Part shown: positions 17,087 through 24,889 of the stretch, piece by piece
Layout of the letters: each line of letters starts with the position of its first letter
Position numbering within the stretch: position 1 is the stretch's first letter
From: Flavobacteriales bacterium
GTDB lineage: Bacteria; Bacteroidota; Bacteroidia; Flavobacteriales_D; CAJJDF01
Assembly (NCBI GenBank): GCA_023255335.1
Contig: JALRIS010000093.1
Location: 1-44,886, forward strand
DNA: 44,886 nt
Reading direction: 5' to 3'
The notes under the pieces: generated by a model
Told to the model about the DNA's origin: nothing
The model's database searches: none
The model's input: only the letters and a program-made list of their open reading frames with translations
Made by a program: the position numbers and the translations under genes

Positions 17087-18319
17087 TTACTTGAGTCCGT
17101 ATTCCTTTATTTTTCTGTAGAGGGTTCGTTCCGAAATACCCAATTCTTTTGCTGCATACTTTCTTTTTCCCCGATGCTTTTCCAGTGCTTTTGCAATCAT
17201 TTCTTTTTCTTTTTCCTCTAAGGATAAAATCTCTTCTACCTCTTCATGTTCATGAATATCAGGTTGCTGAAATGAAATGGAAGGTCGAGCAGGAAATGTT
17301 TCTCTTGGGGCATATTCTTGACGCACGTCCTTATCCATTTTATTTATTATGGCAATGTCATTTTCGGGAAAATCAACCTCTACATTTCCATTATTGTTGA
17401 CAATGTCTACAATAATTTTCTTCAGCTCCGTAATGTCTTTTTTCATGTCAAAAAGAACTTTGTGCAGAATATCTCTTTCGCTCATACCAGAATGTGACTC
17501 GCCATCATTTGGTAAAAGCATAGGTAAATTATTTTGGTAAACAGCCGGTAAATATGTGCTTAGCTTTTCGGCATTTATATCGCGGGAATTCTCTATTACC
17601 GAAATTTGCTCCGTTATGTTTTTTAGTTGTCTTATATTTCCTTGCCAAGTATAGTTGATAAGCATTTCTTTTGCCTCGGGGGTAAGAACAATAGTTGGCA
17701 TTCTGTATTTTTCGGCAAAGTCTGAGGCAAATTTTCTAAAAAGCAAATGAATATCGTCTCTTCTCTCTCTAAGTGGAGCAAGTTTTATAGGGACCGTACT
17801 TAGCCTGTAATAAAGGTCTTCTCTAAATTTCCCTTTTTGGATGGCTTCCTCTAGCTTTGTGTTGGTAGCGGCAATTACTCTTACATCCGTTTTTTGAACC
17901 TTTGAGGAACCTACTTTGTAAAATTCTCCAGACTCCAGCACTCTCAATAATCGGGCTTGGGTAGACAACGGAAGTTCTCCCAGTTCATCCAAAAAAATGG
18001 TGCCTCCATCTGCCTGTTCAAAATATCCTTTTCTTTTTTCGTGAGCCCCTGTAAACGAGCCTTTTTCATGGCCAAATAACTCAGAATCTATCGTTCCCTC
18101 AGGAATTGCTCCGCAGTTTACGGCAATGTATTCGGCATGTTTTCTTTTGCTGTATTGATGAATTACCTGGGGCATGATTTCTTTTCCCGTACCACTCTCT
18201 CCCATGATTAGAACAGAAATATCTGTAGGAGCAACCTGAACAGCTACTTCCAATGCTCTATTTAGTCCTGCTGAATTTCCAATAATTCCAAATCTCTGCT
18301 TTACTGATTGTATATCCAT
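17087..18319 (-). CDS. Sigma-54-dependent transcriptional activator lacking a receiver domain
   Basis: This 410-residue bacterial enhancer-binding protein drives open-complex formation by sigma-54 RNA polymerase. An AAA+ domain fills about residues 8-245. It has Walker A GESGTGKE, the sigma-54 contact loop GSFTGA (a common variant of GAFTGA), Walker B GGTIFLDELGEL, and the arginine-finger region REDLYYRLSTVPI. A poorly conserved acidic linker follows. The C-terminal 45 residues hold a Fis-type helix-turn-helix (KYAAKELGISERTLYRKIKEYGL). There is no N-terminal receiver, GAF or PAS domain, so how it is controlled is not visible. The gene overlaps the end of miaB in a TAATG junction and is probably co-transcribed with it. 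Targets are unknown, although one sigma-54-like promoter occurs at 38871. Confidence 0.93.
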   Translation of the reverse strand: MDIQSVKQRFGIIGNSAGLNRALEVAVQVAPTDISVLIMGESGTGKEIMPQVIHQYSKRKHAEYIAVNCGAIPEGTIDSELFGHEKGSFTGAHEKRKGYFEQADGGTIFLDELGELPLSTQARLLRVLESGEFYKVGSSKVQKTDVRVIAATNTKLEEAIQKGKFREDLYYRLSTVPIKLAPLRERRDDIHLLFRKFASDFAEKYRMPTIVLTPEAKEMLINYTWQGNIRQLKNITEQISVIENSRDINAEKLSTYLPAVYQNNLPMLLPNDGESHSGMSERDILHKVLFDMKKDITELKKIIVDIVNNNGNVEVDFPENDIAIINKMDKDVRQEYAPRETFPARPSISFQQPDIHEHEEVEEILSLEEKEKEMIAKALEKHRGKRKYAAKELGISERTLYRKIKEYGLK

Positions 18320-19746
18320 TAGTTTACTAATTCTGCTATTAATGATGTTTTTGTGTAGCCTGTAATTTTTACTTGTACATAGTCTCCAACACTGTAATTA
18401 CCTTTTGGGAAGATGCATGTTGAATTTTGGGAGTTTCTACCCATGTATTCATCCTCGGATTTCTTGGAGACTTTTTCAACCAATACTTCATACACTTTGC
18501 CTACTTCTTCTTTATGATAGTCAAGCTGGTGCTTATGCTGTAGGTCAATTACCTCCATTAATCTTCGTTGCTTTGTTTCTTCAGGTACATCGTCTTCGTA
18601 TTTTCTTTCTGCCAAAGTTTTTGGCCTTTCGGAGTATTTGTACATGTAGGCAAAAGAGAATTTTACCTCCTCCATTAGGCTTAATGTATCTTGATGTTGC
18701 TCTTCCGACTCGCCACAGAAACCAATAATCAAATCGGTTGATATAGTTGCCTTTGGCACAATTCTTCTTATCGCTTCTATTCTATTCAGATACCACTCTC
18801 TGGTATATCCTCTGTTCATTTTTTTTAGCATTTCACTATTTCCTGATTGTACAGGCAAGTGAATGTAGTCGCATATATTCTCGTATTTTGCAATTACCTC
18901 TAGCACGTCATCGCCCATATCCTTGGGATGAGAAGTAGAGAATCTCACTCTCAGCTTAGGATTTATTTTCCCCACCATTTCCATCAATTGAGCAAAGTTC
19001 GTGGTAGGAATACTCGGGTCTTTTATTTCTCCTTTTGAGGACATATTCCATCGGTAACTATCTACATTTTGTCCCAGCAAAGTTACTTCTCTGTAGCCTC
19101 TTTCAAATAAATCTCGAGCTTCCGCTACAATTGTCAATGGGTTTCTGCTTCGTTCTCTTCCTCTTGTAAATGGCACAACACAAAACGAACACATATTGTC
19201 ACAACCTCGGGTGATAGATACAAATGCGGTAACTCCTGTTTGATCCAATCTAACTGGAGAAATATCTGCGTAAGTTTCCTCTCTGGATAACAGCACATTC
19301 ACCGACTTTTGTCCTCCTTCTGTTTCTTCAAGTAAATTGGGCAAATCTCTGTAGGCATCGGGTCCTACAACTAAATCAACTAGTTTTTCTTCTTCCAAAA
19401 GAGCGGCTTTTAATCTTTCGGCCATGCACCCCAAAACACCAACCATCAGGCTAGGTTTTTTCTTTTTCATCTTTTTGAAAGTGGTTAACCTCTTTCTTAC
19501 CGTCTGCTCTGCTTTATCACGAATGGAACAAGTGTTCAATAAAATTAAATCAGACTCCTCAATATTGCGGGTTGTTTCATAACCGTTTTCTGCAAGAATG
19601 GAGGCTACAACTTCACTGTCCGAAAAATTCATGGCACAACCGTAGCTCTCGAGATAGAGTTTTTTACCCTCCAATGACTTTGAGTTTTCTAAAACCAACG
19701 CCTCTCCTTGCTTCGATTCATCTATTGTTTTGTCTAGTTTGTCCAT
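18319..19746 (-). CDS. miaB: tRNA 2-methylthio-N6-isopentenyladenosine synthase MiaB
   Basis: MiaB is a radical-SAM methylthiotransferase that modifies A37 of tRNAs reading UNN codons. The N-terminal UPF0004 domain binds one iron-sulfur cluster through Cys in [11 protein letters not shown] (Cys37), LLNTCSIRD and VLGCMAER. The radical-SAM cluster motif is [17 protein letters not shown]. The C-terminus is a TRAM domain. The frame runs a further 51 codons upstream, but I take the ATG at 19746, giving 475 residues. It lies about 23 bases downstream of the predicted transcription start from a Bacteroidota -7 box, and the upstream residues do not look like family sequence. It is divergent from topA and overlaps the downstream sigma-54 activator. 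Confidence 0.95.
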   Translation of the reverse strand: MDKLDKTIDESKQGEALVLENSKSLEGKKLYLESYGCAMNFSDSEVVASILAENGYETTRNIEESDLILLNTCSIRDKAEQTVRKRLTTFKKMKKKKPSLMVGVLGCMAERLKAALLEEEKLVDLVVGPDAYRDLPNLLEETEGGQKSVNVLLSREETYADISPVRLDQTGVTAFVSITRGCDNMCSFCVVPFTRGRERSRNPLTIVAEARDLFERGYREVTLLGQNVDSYRWNMSSKGEIKDPSIPTTNFAQLMEMVGKINPKLRVRFSTSHPKDMGDDVLEVIAKYENICDYIHLPVQSGNSEMLKKMNRGYTREWYLNRIEAIRRIVPKATISTDLIIGFCGESEEQHQDTLSLMEEVKFSFAYMYKYSERPKTLAERKYEDDVPEETKQRRLMEVIDLQHKHQLDYHKEEVGKVYEVLVEKVSKKSEDEYMGRNSQNSTCIFPKGNYSVGDYVQVKITGYTKTSLIAELVN

Positions 19747-19772
19747 TTCTCTATTTGAGTTCAATTGTTTTG

Positions 19773-19780
19773 CAAAGATA
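19773..19780 (-). promoter_or_regulatory. Candidate -7 promoter element for miaB
   Basis: Read on the minus strand this is TATCTTTG, a match to the Bacteroidota -7 consensus TAnnTTTG. Initiation about four bases beyond the G would give a leader of about 23 bases to the chosen miaB start. No good -33 TTG is seen at the usual distance, so confidence is moderate. Confidence 0.5.
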
Positions 19781-19899
19781 AAAAAAACTGACAGAATAGC
19801 AGTCTTTTTGACGAAGGTAAAAAACCAAGATAATGACGGTAAAAAAGCATCAATTCGGTCCTGATTTACTATCGTTTCTTGGCTGCAAAAAAAATACAT

Positions 19900-19931
19900 T
19901 TTGATTTGTGCAAAAAAAGTCCTTAATTTTG
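19900..19931 (+). promoter_or_regulatory. Bacteroidota-type promoter for topA
   Basis: A -33 element TTTG at 19900-19903 and a -7 element TAATTTTG at 19924-19931 are separated by 20 bases, close to the Bacteroidota consensus. The predicted start is near 19935, leaving a leader of about 80 bases to topA. Confidence 0.68.
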
Positions 19932-20015
19932 CTCAGCTTGAATTTATCTACATTTACAGCCCATTACGTTCATTTATTTTGTCAATAGAGATGAAATTAA
20001 AACCAATATAACTTT

Positions 20016-22538
20016 ATGTCCAAGAACTTAGTCATTGTTGAGTCACCAGCCAAAGCCAAAACCATTGAAGGGTATTTGGGAAAAGGATTTACCGTAAAAT
20101 CAAGCTTTGGTCACGTAAGAGATATTCCTCGTAAAGGAATGGGAATAGATATAGAGAATGATTTCAACCCAAACTATGAAGTATCTGAGGATAAAAAGAA
20201 AGTCGTAGCAGAGCTCAAAAGGTTGACAAAGGCAGCGGATATAGTGTGGTTAGCAACTGATGAGGATCGAGAAGGAGAAGCAATCTCTTGGCATCTTTAC
20301 GAAACATTAGGATTGAAATCAAAAGAAACGAAAAGAATCACATTCAACGAGATCACAAAGACTGCCGTTCAAAACGCAATTGAAAATCCCCGAAAGATTA
20401 ATATTGATTTAGTAAATGCCCAGCAAGCACGAAGAGTGTTAGATAGGTTGGTAGGTTTTGAACTTTCTCCTGTCTTATGGAAAAAAATAAAACCTTCTCT
20501 TTCTGCGGGTAGAGTTCAGTCGGTCACAGTGAGGTTGATTGTGGAGAGAGAAAGAGAGATTAGAGAATTTAATAGTGTTGCTGCCTTTAAGGTAAAAGCT
20601 GAGTTTCTGCTGGATGGAACCGTGATTAAAGCGGACTTGGGGAAAACATTTAAAACGGAAGAGGAAACTCTTAATTTTTTGAATGATTGTGCTCAAGCGC
20701 AATTCACGATTAATACAATTGAGAAGAAACCTGCCAAAAAATCTCCTGCGCCTCCATTTACTACCTCTACATTGCAGCAAGAGGCGAGTAGAAAACTAGG
20801 GTTTTCTGTAAGTCGTACCATGAGTGTGGCACAAAAACTCTATGAATCTGGAAGAATTACCTACATGAGAACAGATTCTATCAATTTATCTAAAACAGCC
20901 AGAAATGGTGCAGAGGCGGAAATAAAAAAAGCGTACGGAAACGAATTTTCGCACCCTAGAGTTTTTAAAACCAAAACTAAAGGAGCACAAGAAGCACACG
21001 AGGCGATTAGGCCTACTAGTTTTGCAGTGCATTCGGCTGGAAACGATAGCAGTGAGAATCGACTTTATGATTTAATCTGGAAAAGAGCCATTGCTTCTCA
21101 AATGAGTGAGGCCAAGCTAGAAAAAACAACCGTTAAAATTGCGGGAGATACAATCAAAGAATTATTTACTGCACGAGGTGAGATAATTTTGTTTGAAGGT
21201 TTTTTGAAGGTGTACTTAGAAGGAAGAGATGATGAGAACGAAGATCTTGACGAAGCGAATGAAGGCATTTTTCCTCCAATGAAAAAAGGAGATTTTCTGG
21301 AAGTAAAGATGATAGAAGCAACCCAGCGTTACACGCGTCCACCGGCAAGATACACGGAGGCATCTCTTGTGAAAAAACTAGAAGAATTGGGAATTGGTCG
21401 ACCGTCTACCTACGCACCAACAATTACCACTGTTCAGAAAAGAGGATATGTGACAAAAGACGAGATTGAATATAGCAAACGAAATTACGCACAACTCACT
21501 CTCAAAAATGGGGAAGTAAAATCAAAAGAACTTACCGAAAACTACGGAGGAGACAAGAATAAGTTGTCGCCAACCGATATCGGTACTGTAGTGAACGATT
21601 TTCTGGTATCAAATTTTGATGGAATTTTGGATTATAATTTTACCGCTTCAGTAGAAAAGGAGTTTGATGACATTGCAGAAGGATTGATGAAGTGGACGGA
21701 AATGATCCGGAAGTTTTATGATCCTTTTCATGCTAAAGTAGAAAACACACTGGAACACGGAGAAAGACAATCTGGAGAAAGAGTACTTGGAGAAGATGAA
21801 AACGGCAACGATATTTTGGTACGGATAGGGCGATTTGGACCTATGGCACAAATTGGAAGAACCTCCGAAGAGGAGGACGGACCGGCCCCAAAGTTTGCCT
21901 CATTGCAAAAGAATCAGAGTTTAGAAACAATTACCCTCGAAGAGGTTCTGGACTTATTTAAGCTACCAAAAGAGTTGGGGACTTACGAAGGTCATGAGGT
22001 AATAGTATCAAACGGAAGATTTGGTCCCTACATCAAGTATGACACCTTGTTTGTTTCAATTCCCCGAGAGGAGGAGCCGTTGGATATGAAACTAGACAGA
22101 GCCATTGAGTTAATTTTAGAAAAACAAAAAGCTGATGCTCCCATCGCAGAATATGAAGGTTTGCCTGTGCAAAAAGGTTCGGGAAGATTTGGCCCATTTA
22201 TCAAATGGAATGATATGTTTATCAATGTGAACAAAAAGTATGACTTTGATAACCTATCGAAAGAAGATATTGTGGAATTGATTGAGGTGAAAAAACAAAA
22301 AGAGATAGATAAGATTATTCACAATTGGGAAGAAGAAGGGATACGAGTAGAAAAGGCACGATGGGGAAGATTTAACGTGATTAAGGGAAAAACAAAAATC
22401 GAACTGCCCAAAACTACCAAGGCCGAAAAATTGACGCTTGAAGAAGTGAAAGCGATGATTGAAAAGGCAAAGCCAGCCAAGAAAAAAACCGCTAAGAAAA
22501 AAACTGCGGCAAAAAAGAAAACCGTAAAAAAGAAGTAA
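20016..22538 (+). CDS. topA: DNA topoisomerase I
   Basis: Type IA topoisomerase that relaxes negative supercoils by single-strand passage. The 840-residue protein has a Toprim domain with VESPAKAKTIEGYLG and the acidic triad in TDEDREGE (Asp82, Asp84, Glu86). LSAGRVQSVTVRLIV follows, and the catalytic Tyr283 lies in GRITYMRTDSIN. The zinc fingers of the E. coli enzyme are absent. Instead the C-terminus has repeated topoisomerase C-terminal modules (GRFGPMAQIG, GRFGPYIKYD, GRFGPFIKWN, GRFNVIKG). It ends in a lysine-rich tail of KKTAKKK-type repeats from about residue 815 that probably binds DNA nonspecifically. A good promoter precedes it. The arginase-like gene starts 11 bases after its stop. 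Confidence 0.97.
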   Translation: MSKNLVIVESPAKAKTIEGYLGKGFTVKSSFGHVRDIPRKGMGIDIENDFNPNYEVSEDKKKVVAELKRLTKAADIVWLATDEDREGEAISWHLYETLGLKSKETKRITFNEITKTAVQNAIENPRKINIDLVNAQQARRVLDRLVGFELSPVLWKKIKPSLSAGRVQSVTVRLIVEREREIREFNSVAAFKVKAEFLLDGTVIKADLGKTFKTEEETLNFLNDCAQAQFTINTIEKKPAKKSPAPPFTTSTLQQEASRKLGFSVSRTMSVAQKLYESGRITYMRTDSINLSKTARNGAEAEIKKAYGNEFSHPRVFKTKTKGAQEAHEAIRPTSFAVHSAGNDSSENRLYDLIWKRAIASQMSEAKLEKTTVKIAGDTIKELFTARGEIILFEGFLKVYLEGRDDENEDLDEANEGIFPPMKKGDFLEVKMIEATQRYTRPPARYTEASLVKKLEELGIGRPSTYAPTITTVQKRGYVTKDEIEYSKRNYAQLTLKNGEVKSKELTENYGGDKNKLSPTDIGTVVNDFLVSNFDGILDYNFTASVEKEFDDIAEGLMKWTEMIRKFYDPFHAKVENTLEHGERQSGERVLGEDENGNDILVRIGRFGPMAQIGRTSEEEDGPAPKFASLQKNQSLETITLEEVLDLFKLPKELGTYEGHEVIVSNGRFGPYIKYDTLFVSIPREEEPLDMKLDRAIELILEKQKADAPIAEYEGLPVQKGSGRFGPFIKWNDMFINVNKKYDFDNLSKEDIVELIEVKKQKEIDKIIHNWEEEGIRVEKARWGRFNVIKGKTKIELPKTTKAEKLTLEEVKAMIEKAKPAKKKTAKKKTAAKKKTVKKK

Positions 22539-22549
22539 GGAGCTGACCT

Positions 22550-23710
22550 ATGAAAGATTTCTCGATTTTCTGTACGCCAGTCTCGGAGCAAAACCAGAAA
22601 GAGTACAGTGTAAGCCCCAAAACTTTAGGTTCTAAGGTAATATTTCACAAAGGAGAAGAAATTGAAAAGGGAACCAAAGTAGCGTTTCTTGGAGTAAAAG
22701 AGTCGAGAGGCTCTTCGCTCATATCAGTGAAAGATTCGCCAGATGCAGTTAGAAAACAACTCTACAAATTATATCCCGGAGTAGACGTCCCGTGCATCGA
22801 CATCGGGAATATTAAGGGAGGAGAATCTCCTACAGATACACTTTTTGCCCTCACAGAAGTACTGAGCGAACTCATTCGAAAAGACATAATTCCTGTTGTA
22901 ATTGGCGGAAGTCAAGAATTAACGGTGGGTATGTACAAAGCCTTTGAAAAACTTGAACTAATCATTAACCTAACTACAGTAGATAGGAAAATTGATTTTC
23001 AATCAATTAATGAAACCACCTCAGACTCCTACCTCAAAGATATTCTATTAGCAAAACCCAATTATCTTTTCAACTACGCCAATTTGGGAAGTCAATCATA
23101 CTATCTGGATCCCGACAATGTCACCATGATGCACAAGTTGTTTTTCGACTCCAAGCGATTGGGTGAACTTCAAGCCAACATAGAGCTTGCAGAACCTATC
23201 CTTAGAAACTCGAATATTGTCAGTATTGATTTGAATAGTATTAGGCAAAGCGAAGTGCCGGGAACTAGTTTTGCCTCACCCAACGGTTTTTTTGGTAACG
23301 AAGCATGTCAGCTCGCAAGATACGCAGGAATAAGTGATAAGCTAAATGTTATTGGTTTTTTTGAAATGACACCTGAGTTTGATATACAACATCAAACTGC
23401 CCAATTGGTGGCTCAAATGATTTGGTATTTTCTGGATGGAGTAGGCAGCCGGAAGAACGAGTCCCCCATTTCAAATAGTAAGTATTACATCAATTACAAA
23501 GTTGTGATCTCCAATACCGAAGAGGAGCTTATCTTTATCAAAAGCCAGAAATCTGGAAGATGGTGGATGAAAATTCCTTATCCGCCTTCAAAGAAGCGCA
23601 AATATGAAAGGCACCACTTGGTTCCATGTTCATACTCTGATTATGAAACAGCTCTCAAAGATGAGATGCCAGATTTGTGGATAAATACCTACAATAGAAT
23701 CTATTCTTAG
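22550..23710 (+). CDS. Arginase/formimidoylglutamase-fold protein with degenerate metal site
   Basis: This 386-residue protein has the layout of the ureohydrolase (arginase, agmatinase, formimidoylglutamase) superfamily, but key manganese ligands are replaced. The canonical GGDHS appears as GGSQE (His to Gln). The DAHxD motif appears as DRKID (His to Lys, both Asp kept). SxDxDxxDP appears as SIDLNSIRQ (second Asp to Asn). These are my manual alignments of conserved motifs. Loss of three of about six ligands suggests it is not an ordinary binuclear manganese hydrolase; it may have a structural or regulatory role. The C-terminus has a basic PPSKKRKYERHH stretch. It is linked to topA and lies before the porP-gld genes. 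Automatic annotation would probably call it formimidoylglutamase; I would not rely on that activity. Confidence 0.78.
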   Translation: MKDFSIFCTPVSEQNQKEYSVSPKTLGSKVIFHKGEEIEKGTKVAFLGVKESRGSSLISVKDSPDAVRKQLYKLYPGVDVPCIDIGNIKGGESPTDTLFALTEVLSELIRKDIIPVVIGGSQELTVGMYKAFEKLELIINLTTVDRKIDFQSINETTSDSYLKDILLAKPNYLFNYANLGSQSYYLDPDNVTMMHKLFFDSKRLGELQANIELAEPILRNSNIVSIDLNSIRQSEVPGTSFASPNGFFGNEACQLARYAGISDKLNVIGFFEMTPEFDIQHQTAQLVAQMIWYFLDGVGSRKNESPISNSKYYINYKVVISNTEEELIFIKSQKSGRWWMKIPYPPSKKRKYERHHLVPCSYSDYETALKDEMPDLWINTYNRIYS

Positions 23711-23733
23711 CGATTTTTTTTGGTTAATTTTTA

Positions 23734-23752
23734 AAATTCTCTTTAAGAATTT
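23734..23752. repeat. Inverted repeat upstream of porP-like gene
   Basis: Perfect seven-base arms AAATTCT (23734-23740) and AGAATTT (23746-23752) surround CTTTA. It is AT-rich and lacks a following T tract, so it is not a good terminator. It could be an operator or a leader hairpin, or chance. The rest of the 110-base gap contains only a weak -7-like TATTTTAG (23799-23806). Confidence 0.35.
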
Positions 23753-23820
23753 AGCAAGAAACAATTGGTAAAAAATTTTCTCATACCGATTTTTTCACTA
23801 TTTTAGCAGTTCATTCACTA

Positions 23821-24798
23821 ATGAACAACCTTATGAAAAAAGTAGTACTAATAGCATTTGTGGTAAGTTTAACTTTTGTGTCAAAAGCACAGCAAGACCC
23901 TCAGTTTACTCATTTTATGTTCGACCAATTGTCATTTAACCCAGCCTCTGTTGGTTTTAAAGATGCTTTTTGTTTAACAGCAATTTCGAGAAGACAATGG
24001 ACTGGGTTTAGTGCTGGAGAACCAAATACAACCCTCGTTAATTTTACTGCTCCAAAGATAGATTTAATCAAAGGAGGTTTGGGATTTTCCTATTACAACG
24101 ACCAAATTGGGTTCGAAAAAAATAATGTATTCAGATTGTCTTATTCCCTTCACTTACGAGATTTAGGTTTGAGCGACATCGGAGGAGGAAACTTCGCAAT
24201 TGGTTTATCTGCAGGGTATTTTCAAAAGAGTATTAATGGAACATGGATTACGCCAGATGGAGTTCCTGGAGGAACGGGTGCAGGACAAGATCAATCAATA
24301 CCAACTGGAAATCAAAACGAGGGAGGAATGAGTTTTAATGCTGGATTGTATTACAAAAACCCAAGTTTATATGTTGGTATTTCTACTACAAACATTACTC
24401 AAACCGAATTAAAAGCTCTCAGTGTTTCTGCATCCAGACATTATTTTGTGATGGGAGGATACGAATCTCCTGAGATTTTGGGAGGATTTGTGTTAAAACC
24501 CAATGTGCTCATCAAGTCGGACGGGATAAAAACACAATATGATTTTAATTTACACGTTTTAGCATACAATACATTTTGGGCTGGAGCGACTTACAGACAC
24601 AATGATGCAATAGCGCCAATGGCAGGACTGCAATTATTGAAAGGCGGAGCTCTTAAGGTAGGATATTCCTATGGGTTAGGAACTTCGTTTTTAAGTAACT
24701 ATTTCACTAATGGAAACCACGAAATCATGTTAAACTACTGTTTTAGTGTAACTCCGCCAATTAGAGAAGAGAAAGAAGTTCACCCGTATTTTTTATAA
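23821..24798 (+). CDS. PorP/SprF-family T9SS outer membrane protein
   Basis: The 325-residue protein has a signal peptide (cleavage after SKAQ) followed by the family hallmark QDPQFTHFMFDQLSFNPASVGF. Alternating beta strands typical of an outer-membrane barrel then run to the C-terminus. PorP/SprF-family proteins act as outer-membrane partners of the T9SS, attached to the GldK/GldN ring or dedicated to large cargo such as SprB. Bacteroidota genomes often hold many paralogues, but this copy directly precedes gldKLMN, the position of the core porP gene. I therefore infer it is the core component. The start could be the ATG at 23821 or at 23833; both keep the signal peptide. It is separated from gldK by 91 bases containing a strong promoter. 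Confidence 0.92.
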   Translation: MNNLMKKVVLIAFVVSLTFVSKAQQDPQFTHFMFDQLSFNPASVGFKDAFCLTAISRRQWTGFSAGEPNTTLVNFTAPKIDLIKGGLGFSYYNDQIGFEKNNVFRLSYSLHLRDLGLSDIGGGNFAIGLSAGYFQKSINGTWITPDGVPGGTGAGQDQSIPTGNQNEGGMSFNAGLYYKNPSLYVGISTTNITQTELKALSVSASRHYFVMGGYESPEILGGFVLKPNVLIKSDGIKTQYDFNLHVLAYNTFWAGATYRHNDAIAPMAGLQLLKGGALKVGYSYGLGTSFLSNYFTNGNHEIMLNYCFSVTPPIREEKEVHPYFL

Positions 24799-24837
24799 AA
24801 AAATTGAAACATAATTAAATTTTTAGCGTAATAAGGA

Positions 24838-24867
24838 TTGAATTTTGAGTTATTAACAATATATTTG
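24838..24867 (+). promoter_or_regulatory. Promoter of the gldKLMN operon
   Basis: A -33 TTG (24838-24840) and a -7 TATATTTG (24860-24867) are separated by exactly 19 bases, an almost ideal Bacteroidota promoter. The predicted start near 24871 leaves a 19-base leader to the ATG at 24890, or 28 bases to the ATG at 24899. The -7 box is embedded in a perfect inverted repeat. Confidence 0.75.
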
Positions 24868-24874
24868 TTAATAA
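24850..24874. promoter_or_regulatory. Perfect inverted repeat centred on the gldK -7 box (candidate operator)
   Basis: Arms TTATTAACAA (24850-24859) and TTGTTAATAA (24865-24874) are exact reverse complements around the spacer TATAT. The right arm contains part of the -7 element and the predicted start point. A dimeric regulator bound here would cover the promoter core. The arms are AT-rich, so a structural or chance explanation remains possible. Confidence 0.55.
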
Positions 24875-24889
24875 TTCTAAAAGAAAAGA

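Noticed and set aside
19747-19899. Longer N-terminus for miaB (start at 19899)
   Set aside because: The additional 51 residues are hydrophobic and atypical, and they would include the candidate promoter of the gene.
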